From the NCBI GenBank assembly GCA_029266615.1, contig JAQSWN010000028.1:1-44172 (forward strand): DNA of 44,172 nt, read 5' to 3'. The notes under the pieces are model-generated. The model saw nothing but the letters and a program-made list of their open reading frames with translations. It did no database searches and was not told the DNA's origin. Positions 32,359 through 40,140 of this stretch are shown piece after piece (the first letter of the stretch is position 1; every line of letters begins with the position of its first letter). The stretch comes from Polyangiaceae bacterium (lineage in GTDB: Bacteria > Myxococcota_A > Polyangia > Polyangiales > Polyangiaceae). Made by a program: the position numbers and the translations under genes.

Positions 32359-33414
32359 TCAGCTCATCTTTCGGTAGACCAGCCAGCGCAGTTCCATGGG
32401 CGCCCGATCCGCCGGCAAGTCGAACAGGTCTTGCCCCCCACTCCAGCCTTCGAACCAACCCGTCGACGGATATTGCCCCTCCGGGAGGTGCTCACGCTCG
32501 TAGTCGGCAGCGGGCTCGTCGGCTACGCGTTCGAACGGTAGACCCTGCAAGGCGAGCTCGAAATCGCGCCGTGTAAACAGGGCGCACCAAAGCACCTGCG
32601 AGAGCTGTCGCGCGAAGTCGTCGGGCTTGTAGCCGCTGTCGGTGAGAAACGCGTTCAGGACGATCACGCCCCCCGGCTCGAGGACACGCGCCGCGGTTTC
32701 GAACAGCTGCCGGAGCTGCTCGGTGCTCCGAAAATGCGAGGCCACGACCTCGGAGAGCAGCAGCATGCGGTAACTAGCGCGCGGCAGCGCGAGCGCCGGG
32801 TCCAAGACGTTGCCGACCACGACGCCGAGGGCGAGCGACTCGGCCGCCGCGGCTTCCGAGAGGACCTTGACCAAGGCCGGGGCCGGCTCCAGCGCGTCCA
32901 CGGCGAAGCCTTCGCGCGCGAGAGGCAAGCTGTTTCGACCGGTGCCGGCGCCCACGTCCAAGACGCTCACCTCCGCCGGTACGCCGAGTGACCGCGCCAC
33001 GTCCACCGCTTTGGCGTCGGCGTTCTTCCCGAACAGCGGCGGCGTGCGCGTGTCGACCCAGTGCTGGTACTCTTCCTCCATGCTTGCCGCGAGCGCGACG
33101 ACTTTCCACGTGATGCTCGTCTTCGGAGACGGATCGCAGTCGTAGCTGACGACGACCTTGGCGCTCGCGGACGCGGCGTGAGCTTGAGCAAGACGCGCCG
33201 ATAGAGACTGACGAAACTCGTCCAGCTCGGGGGGAGTGAACTTGCGCCCGATGCTCTCCCACAGCAGGTCCAATATTTTGACGTAGTGCTCGAGCAGCGC
33301 GGGCACGGCCGGGAAGTGCAGCTCACCCTTGGCTTGGAGGCGCCGCGGCAGACGCCGGAGCATGGCCTGCTTCAGCACGACCGCGTTGGTCTCACGCTTC
33401 GCTTGCTTACCCAT
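32359..33414 (-). CDS. Class I SAM-dependent methyltransferase
   Basis: The ATG at 33412-33414 gives 351 residues. A helical N-terminal region (1-170, starting MGKQAKRETNAVVLKQAML) precedes a Rossmann methyltransferase domain: motif I VSVLDVGAGTGRNSLPLA, the acidic end of beta-2 in VDALEPAP, GNVLDPALALP, and motif IV-like YRMLLLSEVVASHF, with post-motif VLEPGGVIVLNAFLTDSGY. The N-terminal half contains HWVDTRTPPLFG just before the domain. The substrate is unknown; the following GT-C gene suggests a glycan or envelope target, though the TehB-like arrangement also occurs in detoxification enzymes. A longer upstream frame is a shadow of the ligase gene on the other strand. Confidence 0.85.
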   Translation of the reverse strand: MGKQAKRETNAVVLKQAMLRRLPRRLQAKGELHFPAVPALLEHYVKILDLLWESIGRKFTPPELDEFRQSLSARLAQAHAASASAKVVVSYDCDPSPKTSITWKVVALAASMEEEYQHWVDTRTPPLFGKNADAKAVDVARSLGVPAEVSVLDVGAGTGRNSLPLAREGFAVDALEPAPALVKVLSEAAAAESLALGVVVGNVLDPALALPRASYRMLLLSEVVASHFRSTEQLRQLFETAARVLEPGGVIVLNAFLTDSGYKPDDFARQLSQVLWCALFTRRDFELALQGLPFERVADEPAADYEREHLPEGQYPSTGWFEGWSGGQDLFDLPADRAPMELRWLVYRKMS

Positions 33415-33498
33415 CGCGGCGGCATCGTGGCAGAACTGCACCAGCGAGGAAAAGCGCGATCTTGCGCCCAGCCAGCCCCGGTCCCACAAGGTGTGGCG

Positions 33499-35055
33499 AT
33501 GCTTCAGCTGAGTGAAATCGTGAGCGCCTCGCGGGACGTCGCGGCGACGCGCTCTCGCAAGCAAAAAGCGGAACGGCTCAAGAGCCTGATCTCGGTGCTC
33601 GAGCCGGCAGAGGTGCGGGCCGCGATCGGTTTTCTGTGCGGCGAGCTGCGACAAGGCAAGCTCGGCGTCGGCTACCGCACCTTGCAAGCGCTCCGGGAAG
33701 CGCCCGCAGCGACGGCGCCGAGCATGACGGTCTTGGAGCTGGACGGCACGTTTCAAACCCTTTCGGAGCTGGCTGGCAAGGGGTCCAGCAAGCGCCAAAG
33801 CGAGCTCTTGAGACAGACGTTCGAGCGGCTCACGGACGAGGAGCAAGATTTTGCGGCGCGGCTCATGCTCGGTGAGCTGCGCCAAGGCGCGCTCGAAGCG
33901 CTGGTCGTCGAAGCGCTCGGCGCCGCGACCGGCATCTCGTCAACTGCGCTCCGCCGCGCCATGCTGTTCGCCGGAGATGCCACGGAGGTGGCCGTACGCG
34001 CGCTCTCGGGAGGGGAGCCCGCGCTCGCGGAGCTCACCATCCAACTGTTTCGCCCGCTTCGGCCGATGTTGGCTCAAACCGCGAAGGACGTGGCGGATGC
34101 GGTGACGCGCCTCGCGCCGTGCGCCTTCGAGCAGAAGCTAGACGGCGCGCGCATTCAAGTACACCGCGAGGGCGAACGCGTCGCGGTCTTCACGCGTCAC
34201 GGCAACGACGTCACGGAGTCCTTACCCGAAGTCGTGGAGCTGGTTCGAGGCTTCGATCTCGAAAGCGTGGTGTTGGACGGCGAGGCGATCGCGCTCGCAG
34301 ACGGCGGGCGGCCCCAGCCCTTTCAAGTGACCATGAGCCGCTTCGGGCGTCGGCTGGACGTCGCGGAGCAGCGCCGCACCTTGCCGCTCAGCGCCTTCTT
34401 CTTCGACTGCGCGTACTTGAACGGCGAGGTGCTGGTCGAAAAGACGAACGAAGCACGCTGGGCCGCGATGAGCTTGGCCGTACCGCTAAAGTCGCGCGTT
34501 ACGCGGCAGCTCGTGACCACCACGGAAGAGGGCGAGGCGGCGCTCCGGGCCGCGCTAGACAGCGGGCACGAAGGCGTGGTCGCCAAGAGCCTCGCGTCCA
34601 GCTACGAAGCCGGCAAGCGCGGCGCAGGCTGGCTGAAGCTCAAGCCGGCTCCGACCTTGGACCTCGTGGTGTTGGCCGCGGAGTGGGGAAGCGGCCGCCG
34701 TAAAGGCTGGCTCAGCAACTTGCACCTCGGCGCGCGAGATCCGGAGACCGGCGGCTTCGTGATGCTGGGCAAGACGTTCAAGGGCCTCACGGATCAGACC
34801 TTGGCGTGGCAAACCCAGCGCTTGTCGGAGCTCGCGACCGAAAAGAGCGAATGGGTCGTGCACGTCCGTCCGGAGCTCGTCGTCGAAATCGCGTTCGACG
34901 GTTTGCAGAAGAGCCCCCACTACCCGGGCGGGATGGCGCTCCGGTTCGCGCGCGTTCGGCGCTACCGCGAGGACAAGCCGGCGAGCGAGGCGGACACTAT
35001 CGGCTTCGTGCGGTCGCTTTACGAGCGCGGGCGGGGCGAGAGCTCGGAGGATTAA
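33499..35055 (+). CDS. ATP-dependent DNA ligase
   Basis: The ATG at 33499 has AAGGTG upstream and gives 518 residues. The N-terminal DNA-binding domain (1-200) is followed by the adenylation domain with motif I FEQKLDGARIQVHR, in which Lys213 takes the AMP, then VVLDGEAIAL (motif III-like), EGVVAKSL (motif IV) and GWLKLKP (motif V). The OB-fold domain contains FDGLQKSPHYPGGMALRFAR near the end. It seals nicks in duplex DNA using ATP. The architecture is that of archaeal/actinobacterial ligases, an additional ligase beside the NAD-dependent LigA expected elsewhere. It is divergent from the methyltransferase (84 bp) and its 3' end overlaps the alkyltransferase-like gene, a possible repair pairing. 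Confidence 0.93.
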   Translation: MLQLSEIVSASRDVAATRSRKQKAERLKSLISVLEPAEVRAAIGFLCGELRQGKLGVGYRTLQALREAPAATAPSMTVLELDGTFQTLSELAGKGSSKRQSELLRQTFERLTDEEQDFAARLMLGELRQGALEALVVEALGAATGISSTALRRAMLFAGDATEVAVRALSGGEPALAELTIQLFRPLRPMLAQTAKDVADAVTRLAPCAFEQKLDGARIQVHREGERVAVFTRHGNDVTESLPEVVELVRGFDLESVVLDGEAIALADGGRPQPFQVTMSRFGRRLDVAEQRRTLPLSAFFFDCAYLNGEVLVEKTNEARWAAMSLAVPLKSRVTRQLVTTTEEGEAALRAALDSGHEGVVAKSLASSYEAGKRGAGWLKLKPAPTLDLVVLAAEWGSGRRKGWLSNLHLGARDPETGGFVMLGKTFKGLTDQTLAWQTQRLSELATEKSEWVVHVRPELVVEIAFDGLQKSPHYPGGMALRFARVRRYREDKPASEADTIGFVRSLYERGRGESSED

Positions 35056-35377
35056 CGGCGCGCTGGCCCGGCATCCAGCCGTACTCGCAGAGGGAGATGC
35101 CGCCCCGAGCGTCGAACTGGACCCCTTCCTTTTCCAACAGCCGGCGCTGTTCGGCTTTGCCTCGCGGGTCCACGATGGTCACGTGCGCGGTGCGCGGGCT
35201 CTTCGCGCCCAGGACGCGCTGCCACGGCACCTTCGGACCGAGCGCACGCAGGGCGTAGCCGACGGTGCGTGCGGCGCCGGGCATACCGGCGGCGAGGGCG
35301 ACGCGACCGTAGGTCATGACCTTACCGCGCGGGATCTTCGCGATGACGCGCTGTATTCGTTCGAAACTGTCGGACAC
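34997..35377 (-). CDS. Alkyltransferase-like protein (ATL, MGMT fold without active Cys)
   Basis: A 126-residue protein with the DNA-binding domain of O6-methylguanine methyltransferases: FERIQRVIAKIPRGKVMTYG, the helix-turn-helix with VGYALRALG (Arg finger), and VPWQRVLG. The last motif replaces the active PCHRV cysteine with Trp, the hallmark of ATL proteins. These bind O6-alkylguanine and hand it to nucleotide excision repair instead of repairing it. The start is a GTG at 35375-35377. The last about 25 residues are Arg/Ala/Pro-rich and the stop lies 59 bp inside the end of the convergent ligase gene. Confidence 0.92.
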   Translation of the reverse strand: MSDSFERIQRVIAKIPRGKVMTYGRVALAAGMPGAARTVGYALRALGPKVPWQRVLGAKSPRTAHVTIVDPRGKAEQRRLLEKEGVQFDARGGISLCEYGWMPGQRAVNPPSSRPARARKATARSR

Positions 35378-35452
35378 CCTGCCAACTTATCGTAGGCGTC
35401 GGCCCTGCGACCAGTTCTTAAGTTTCAACCCGAGACGAACGTTACGGGGACA

Positions 35453-36559
35453 ATGAGGATTCGCGTAAGCGCGTGGCTCGGCCTGGGCGCGGCAGTGTGT
35501 ACGTTCGCGTTCGGGAAGGCCGCGTCGGCAGAGGCCGCGGGGACGCACGCTCCTTCCGTGTCGACGTACGACACGCGCGCGTCGAGCATCGTGTTCGCGT
35601 ACCGGCACGGCTTCAGCAACGCGGGTAGCTTCAATACGTTCAGCTACAACGCCAATTTCACCTCGACGACGGGGCGCCTGAGCGCCCAGTTCGGCATCCA
35701 CTACGTGAATTTCAAGCAAACCGGCTACGACACGCGCGCGCACGGCGTCGGTGGTAGCGGCGTGGCGGTGCTCGAGTATCCCGTGGCGGGTCGTTGGGAA
35801 GACGGCGTGCCCAAAGCCGCGCTCGCGTTTCACCTGGGCAGCGTTCCCACCGCGTACATCAGCGGGGAGCGCAACTTCCTCACCATCCCGTTCGTGCTTG
35901 GCTTCGGAGTGCCGCTCTCGCCGCACAAGATGGTCACCTTCACGCCGTGGTACGAGCTCGCGATCAGCGCCAACGTAGACACCATCGTTCGCCCCGAAGG
36001 CGTCACCATCGACTCTTCGGTGGTCGTGATCGACCCCGTTACCCAGACCGCATCGCTCAAGCCCGGGGCAGTGGAAGCAGCCTTGCGCCAAGGCGTGACC
36101 ATCGACGTGGGCGTGTCCGTGCCGATGCGTGCGGGCCTGCAAGGCACGCTGCACCTGGGTCGCAGCGCGGATGTGGACCTTTACGGCATGCTCTCCACCC
36201 TCGGCGGCGCGTTTTCTGGCGAATCCGTCAAGACGCTCGGCGCGGCCTTGACCGTCCGCTGGGACGACATCGTGCCGGCGGTCCTTCCCAAAGCAGAGGC
36301 AGAAGCCGAAAGCTGTGAAGCCACCGAACGCCGCTTCCGTGCGTGCCCGAATTCGCGCCACTGGCTCACGCCCGAACAACGCGGGCAGGCACCGGCCGCG
36401 GTGGTCGAACCGGCACCGGCACCGGCGCCAGCCCCGGCACCGATCGTCACGCCTCCAGCACCGCCGGCCGCATCGGCACCGCAAACCGCGCCCCCACCTG
36501 CTCCCGCACCGGCTCCGGACGCGCCGCCGCCACCCACCGACAGCTTTCCAGCTCCCTAA
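35453..36559 (+). CDS. Exported protein with beta-rich body and Pro/Ala tail
   Basis: A 368-residue protein with a signal peptide (MRIRVSAWLGLGAAVCTFAFGKAASAEA). Residues 30-270 alternate in short amphipathic strands with aromatic ends (FAYRHGFSNAGSFNTFSYNANF, LSAQFGIHYVNFKQTG, FVLGFGVPLSPHKMVTFTPW, ALTVRWDDIVPAVLP), which resembles an outer-membrane beta barrel. The tail from about 310 is Pro/Ala-rich (EPAPAPAPAPAP..., PPPPTDSFPAP) and may span or bind the cell wall. No family was recognised. Porin-like or autotransporter-like roles are guesses. It overlaps the convergent CcmE-like gene by 4 bp. Confidence 0.75.
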   Translation: MRIRVSAWLGLGAAVCTFAFGKAASAEAAGTHAPSVSTYDTRASSIVFAYRHGFSNAGSFNTFSYNANFTSTTGRLSAQFGIHYVNFKQTGYDTRAHGVGGSGVAVLEYPVAGRWEDGVPKAALAFHLGSVPTAYISGERNFLTIPFVLGFGVPLSPHKMVTFTPWYELAISANVDTIVRPEGVTIDSSVVVIDPVTQTASLKPGAVEAALRQGVTIDVGVSVPMRAGLQGTLHLGRSADVDLYGMLSTLGGAFSGESVKTLGAALTVRWDDIVPAVLPKAEAEAESCEATERRFRACPNSRHWLTPEQRGQAPAAVVEPAPAPAPAPAPIVTPPAPPAASAPQTAPPPAPAPAPDAPPPPTDSFPAP

Positions 36560-36921
36560 GGGACGCGAACCGCACAGTGCGGCGGCACACCGACGGAGCC
36601 CTGGGCTACGCTTCGGCTCGTAACGAAAAGATGCGAGGCATCGAGCACGCCCACGTCCGCCCATTTTCCGGCCGCGACGACGCGTACGGCCGCAAGGTCG
36701 CGCAGCGAGTCGGGCAGCGTGCATTCTCGTGCATGCACGCGCGTTCCGTCCGTCAACGTGAGCTCGATGCGGCAAGCGCTCGGGCAGGTTAGGGAGCCGA
36801 CTCGCAAGTCGCCCGCGACGGTGACGTCCGTGGTGTGGCGCATTCGCCAAACCACCAGCCCCCAGACGAGCGCGCACGCGACGAGCGCGAACAGAAGCGA
36901 CAGCTTGGCCTTCGCGGACAC
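36556..36921 (-). CDS. Single-span CcmE-like OB-fold protein, heme site absent
   Basis: A 121-residue protein starting at GTG (36919-36921). One N-terminal membrane helix (LSLLFALVACALVWGLVVW) precedes a small domain: TVAGDLRVGSLTCPSACRIE, LTLTDGTRVHARECTLPDSL, DVGVLDASHLFVTSRS. The order (signal-anchor, G-x-V/L-x-x-G-S-L, T-D-G, L-P-D, a V-V-x-x-G strand, D-A-x-x-L) mirrors cytochrome c maturation protein CcmE, but the heme-binding His of the C-terminal HxxxY is not seen and no other ccm gene is nearby. It may be a diverged OB-fold protein of unknown role. Assignment is tentative. Confidence 0.6.
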   Translation of the reverse strand: MSAKAKLSLLFALVACALVWGLVVWRMRHTTDVTVAGDLRVGSLTCPSACRIELTLTDGTRVHARECTLPDSLRDLAAVRVVAAGKWADVGVLDASHLFVTSRSVAQGSVGVPPHCAVRVP

Positions 36922-37290
36922 GGCGCCACTCTATCAACGGCTGGCGACCGTGGAAGGTTGACAAGCGTACTTCGCCCGAAGCACCGCTCGCGACGCTGCT
37001 GCGAGCCGCCCAGGCGTTCGACGTCACGGGCGCGGTGCCTCGCATCGCCGAGTCGTCTCGAGGTGGAGACGCGCGCTTTGCTCTCACCCTCGGCCCGTTC
37101 GAAAAGGCCGAGGCGGAAGCGCTACGCTGGCGAGCCCTTGAACATGGCGCGGAGGCGACGGTGAGCGGCTCGGCCTCGACTACCTGGGCGCGACTCACCC
37201 ACTACCGTGACGCTGCTCCCGCCACCTAGCCACTCGACCAGGTGGCGGCAGGCAGCGAACGTGCGCATCGCGACTCATATTGGTGGTGCC
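36922..37290. other. Gap with one weak small reading frame
   Basis: About 370 bp between the CcmE-like gene and the first tiny basic protein. On the plus strand a frame running from about 36921 to 37229 has coding-like composition, but the only usable start is the GTG at 37035. No promoter, terminator or repeat was evident. Confidence 0.35.
37035..37229 (+). CDS. Possible small SPOR-like reading frame
   Basis: A 64-residue frame from a GTG. It contains RFALTLGPFEKAEAEALRW followed by RALEHGAEATVSG, which resembles the core of SPOR domains (y-x-V-x-L-G-x-F, then a helix and an x-G-x-x-A-x-V strand). The frame stays open upstream (...PLATLLRAAQAFDVTGAV) without an ATG, so this could be a 5'-truncated relic or a gene with an unrecognised start. 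Low confidence. Confidence 0.25.
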   Translation: MPRIAESSRGGDARFALTLGPFEKAEAEALRWRALEHGAEATVSGSASTTWARLTHYRDAAPAT

Positions 37291-37470
37291 ATGTCGACCA
37301 CCTTCAACAAGCGAGCCAAAGAGAGGGCACGGCAGGACAAAGCGCGGGAAAAGGCCGAAGACCGAGCACAACGCAAGGTCGAGAAGGCTCACCGCCCGCC
37401 TGTTGCGCCCGGTGAGGATCCAGACATCGCCGGCATCGTTCCCGGCCCGCAGCCATTGCCCGAGTGGTGA
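37291..37470 (+). CDS. Tiny basic protein with conserved PGEDPDIAGIVPGPQP tail (copy 1)
   Basis: A 59-residue protein. The first 36 residues are a highly charged predicted helix (FNKRAKERARQDKAREKAED, then RAQRKVEKAHR), followed by a Pro linker and the tail PGEDPDIAGIVPGPQPLPEW. It is clearly paralogous to the gene at 41023-41208. There is no signal or membrane segment, so it is cytoplasmic. I do not know a function; the composition would suit nucleic-acid or ribosome binding. It ends one base before the stop of the convergent lipoprotein gene. Confidence 0.75.
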   Translation: MSTTFNKRAKERARQDKAREKAEDRAQRKVEKAHRPPVAPGEDPDIAGIVPGPQPLPEW

Positions 37471-37471
37471 C

Positions 37472-38152
37472 TCAGGGCAGCGGCTGGCAGTAGTTGCCCT
37501 GCGTTTCTCCGCACTTGTGCTCGGTGTCGCAGTACATCGGCTTGCTCGGCGTTTCAGAGGGCGCGCCATTGGCAACGCAGTTGAGGATGTACTCGTGCTC
37601 GTGACCGCGGTCGCAGGTCAGCTTGCGCACGGTGCCGCCCATCTGCAGCTTGGTGAAGTCCGCCGCGGTGAGCTCCACCCAGTGCGGGTGCTCGGAGCCG
37701 CCCTTCACGTCGTAAGCCTTCGCGACGCCGGCCATCACGTCCGCCACGGTGACGTTCAGCACGTGGTCGTGGTTCGCGGTGATGGTCACTTTCATCATCG
37801 TGGCGCAGTTCGCCGCGACCATGCCGCCGCTTCCACCGCCTCCTACGGCGCCGCCGGTGCCACCCGCACCGCCGCTCACCCCGCCCGCACCGCCACCGCC
37901 GGTGCCACCCGCACCGCCGCTCACCCCAGCGCCGCTCACGCCACCAGCGCCGCTTCCAGCGCCGGCGCCGACGCCGCCTGCGCCTGCAGTTCCGGCGGTG
38001 CCCGCTCCCGAGCCACCACTACCGCCTACGCTGGCGCCACCTGCGCCAAGCGGAGGCTCCGCTTCGGCGCTGCAGCCAATGGCCCACGCGGAAGTCGTCG
38101 CCAAGCCCCAGGTCAAGAACGCTTTGCGGTCGATTCGCTTCGCAGGGTGCAT
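37472..38152 (-). CDS. Tat-like Gly-rich lipoprotein with His-rich domain
   Basis: The ATG at 38150-38152 gives 226 residues. The signal MHPAKRIDRKAFLTWGLATT has a Tat-like R-K-x-F-L core and ends in a lipobox (WAIGCSAE). Residues 30-125 are a Gly/Ala linker (GGSGGSGAGTAGTAG type). The C-terminal domain (about 128-226) contains MKVTITANHDHVLNVTVADV, GGSEHPHWVELTAADF, and CDRGHEHEYILNC, with His pairs regularly spaced on predicted strands, which suggests metal binding. The last part has a cysteine-rich end (YCDTEHKCGETQGNYC). I recall this NHxHxLxV...HxHxV layout in myxobacterial exported proteins but no function. Divergent from the esterase remnant. Confidence 0.8.
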   Translation of the reverse strand: MHPAKRIDRKAFLTWGLATTSAWAIGCSAEAEPPLGAGGASVGGSGGSGAGTAGTAGAGGVGAGAGSGAGGVSGAGVSGGAGGTGGGGAGGVSGGAGGTGGAVGGGGSGGMVAANCATMMKVTITANHDHVLNVTVADVMAGVAKAYDVKGGSEHPHWVELTAADFTKLQMGGTVRKLTCDRGHEHEYILNCVANGAPSETPSKPMYCDTEHKCGETQGNYCQPLP

Positions 38153-38272
38153 CCATGCCCTGTGTCGCCAGGGAGCCTCCTTTACGCGTGATTCTTTTGA
38201 GTCCTCGAAAAAAAACCGCGTCAAAGCGACACAAGGCCCGCCGACGCGACGCCCCGCGCCTCCGCTACTCAC

Positions 38273-38605
38273 ATGGTATTCACCTTTCACGGCTGCGGGG
38301 GGCCGAGCAACTACGTCCCGATGGAGAAAGCTGCGGGCAAGGATGCGGTCGTGGTGCGCGCCGCCGGCATCACGCCAGACGGCTGCTGGACGTACAGCGG
38401 CAGTGGGGACGACGTGAAGTTCTTCGACGCCATGCTCGCGGAGCTGGAGTCGAAGCGTTGTGTGGACACGTCGCGGATATTCTCCACCGGTTACAGCAGC
38501 GGCGCGTGGCTCATCAACACCCTCGAGTGTGCGCGAGGGGAAAAGCTGCGCGCCACCGGCACCGTCTCGGGCGGGGTCGTCGGCGACCGCGGCAAGTCGC
38601 TCTGA
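38273..38605 (+). pseudogene. Truncated PHB-depolymerase/LpqC-like esterase remnant
   Basis: A 110-residue frame with the central part of an alpha/beta esterase of the polyhydroxybutyrate depolymerase-like group: VFTFHGCGGPSNYVP (oxyanion loop), GCWTYSGSGDDVKFFDAML, and RIFSTGYSSGAWLINTLEC with the nucleophile Ser in GYSSG. The usual signal peptide and N-terminal strand region are absent before the ATG, and the frame stops at GGVVGDRGKSL, before the catalytic Asp and His expected about 100 residues later. The three frames after the stop do not restore the family sequence. It therefore looks like a gene degraded at both ends. No strong Shine-Dalgarno. Confidence 0.7.
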
Positions 38606-38660
38606 GGATTTGGCGTCGTCCCGGTCACGCTTCGGGCTCGTCGCGCGATGACCCGAGAGC

Positions 38661-39548
38661 ATGGCGCGCTATTGGCTTTTTTGGGCAGTTCTGGGGTTGC
38701 TTCTCGGGGCCGTGACGGCTCGCGGCGCTGGCGCCGCGGCCCCGATCCGCGTGCCCTGGACCGACCGCTACCCCCGCGTCGAAGCGGACGTCGCGGCAGG
38801 CAAGCCGCTCACCTTGCTCGTGGTCGTCCCCCTTTGCGACCGCAAGCTCATCGCCTGCGGCGGCCAAGGCGCAGGCGACCCGGGCTCTCTCGACAAGAAC
38901 CTGTATTGGGGCCGCGCGTTCGGCGCGCGTCGGTACTTCGACGAAACCGCGAAGCATTTCAAAAGCGTCGCACGTTCGCGCGGCGAAGGCTCCGTGCTCG
39001 AACAGCTCGTTTACCGCCGCATGGTGCCGGGAGCGCGTTGGGGCCGACCCGGCGACGTCGAGCAGCTGGTCGTGCTGCGCGCGATTCATGGCGAGCGCAT
39101 CGACGACGCCGTCCGTGACTTCTACCGATTCGCCACTCAGGGCGCCGAGGTCACGTTCGTCGACCAAGGCGTGGAGCGCCGCGTGACCGTTCACGTCGCC
39201 GGCTATGCCGGGCACAACCGTTTGATGGACGGCATCAGCTTGCAGCAGCTCGTCGGCGCGGAGGTCGCGGTGTCGCCGCCCGCGCCCGCCGCGCTCCCCT
39301 CGTTCGTCTTCGCGTGCCGTTCGGCTCCGTACTTCAGCGCCGCGCTCCGCGAAGCAGGCTCTGACCCGCTCGTCATGACCCGCGATTTGATGGCTCCGGA
39401 AGGCTACGTCATCGAGGCGATGGCGCGGGGCCTCGGAGATCGCGCCACTCCTTCGGAGCTACGACAACGCGTGGTCGCCGCCTACGCGCGGTGGCAACGG
39501 ATACCGGAGCGCACCGCCGGCACCATCTTCGACCGCCGCGCGCGCTGA
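38661..39548 (+). CDS. Exported protein of unknown function
   Basis: A 295-residue protein with a signal peptide (MARYWLFWAVLGLLLGAVTARG, cleavage near AGA-AA). The body contains LTLLVVVPLCDRKLIACGG, LDKNLYWGRAFGARRYFDE, VLEQLVYRRMVPGARWG, VLRAIHGERIDDAVRDFYRF and HVAGYAGHNRLMDG. The LYWGxxxGxxxxF pattern recurs in uncharacterised secreted proteins of several phyla. The HNRLMDG segment and the preceding GYAGH might form an active or binding site, but no known catalytic signature is complete. GAGAG lies just upstream of the ATG. Confidence 0.75.
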   Translation: MARYWLFWAVLGLLLGAVTARGAGAAAPIRVPWTDRYPRVEADVAAGKPLTLLVVVPLCDRKLIACGGQGAGDPGSLDKNLYWGRAFGARRYFDETAKHFKSVARSRGEGSVLEQLVYRRMVPGARWGRPGDVEQLVVLRAIHGERIDDAVRDFYRFATQGAEVTFVDQGVERRVTVHVAGYAGHNRLMDGISLQQLVGAEVAVSPPAPAALPSFVFACRSAPYFSAALREAGSDPLVMTRDLMAPEGYVIEAMARGLGDRATPSELRQRVVAAYARWQRIPERTAGTIFDRRAR

Positions 39549-39558
39549 GCCCGCACCG

Positions 39559-40140
39559 CTACAGAGCGCGCACGGCTTTGAGTGCCACCGCGATCGCCGG
39601 CCAGTCCAGCTCGGGCGTGCTGGCCGAAGACGGTAGTGAACGCCAGGCCTCAGCCACGGCGCGGAGCGCGAGCTCTCGGCTCGCGTCGCTCGCTTCCACG
39701 ACGGACTCTCCCCGATCAGTGCGGGCTTCGATGCGCCAGTGAGAGGACGCGTCGGGCTCCGGAAAGAACATCCGCACGGTGACGCGCGCGCTGTGACACG
39801 CAAGCTCGTAAGTCATGGCCATGCGCTCGCGGTACTGCTGAGTGATGCGGGCGTTGGAAACCGGTTCCGCGTCCTTGGCTTTGCGACCGCGAGCCTCGGG
39901 CTCGGGGGAGTGGCTGATGACGAGGGAGCGGCCAAGGAGCACGGTGCCGTGCAAGCTCGTGGCGGCCCGCTCGGCCGCGGCTTGCGTCGACATGCGAACG
40001 TAAGCCGTGCTCGTGCTCTGGTACGCGTTGCGCTCGGGCACCATCTCCACGTCGACCACGTCGCCGCACGCGGCGAAGCACTCTCGGAGGTTCGCGAGGC
40101 TCGCCGAAGGCGAGAGATTGCTGACGTAAAGCCTACTCAT
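39559..40140 (-). CDS. RRM RNA-binding protein with extra C-terminal domain
   Basis: The ATG at 40138-40140 shares a base with the stop of the upstream RRM gene (TGATG), giving 193 residues. Residues 1-80 are an RNA recognition motif: RNP2 LYVSNL and a degenerate RNP1 STAYVRM, so RNA affinity may be weaker or changed. Residues 100-193 form an unrelated domain (RITQQYRERMAMTYELACHS, VTVRMFFPEPDASSHWRIEA, ELALRAVAEAWRSLP) that I do not recognise; its strand-strand-helix order resembles a small alpha/beta fold. Translational coupling to the shorter RRM protein suggests that they act together. Confidence 0.85.
   Translation of the reverse strand: MSRLYVSNLSPSASLANLRECFAACGDVVDVEMVPERNAYQSTSTAYVRMSTQAAAERAATSLHGTVLLGRSLVISHSPEPEARGRKAKDAEPVSNARITQQYRERMAMTYELACHSARVTVRMFFPEPDASSHWRIEARTDRGESVVEASDASRELALRAVAEAWRSLPSSASTPELDWPAIAVALKAVRAL

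Noticed and set aside
30922..32541. Plus-strand open frame of about 540 codons opposite the GT-C gene
   Set aside because: Charged low-information sequence mirroring a membrane protein; no start context.
35387..37198. Minus-strand open frame of about 600 codons
   Set aside because: Runs through the exported protein's antisense strand and through the CcmE-like gene in another frame; Arg-rich and motif-free.
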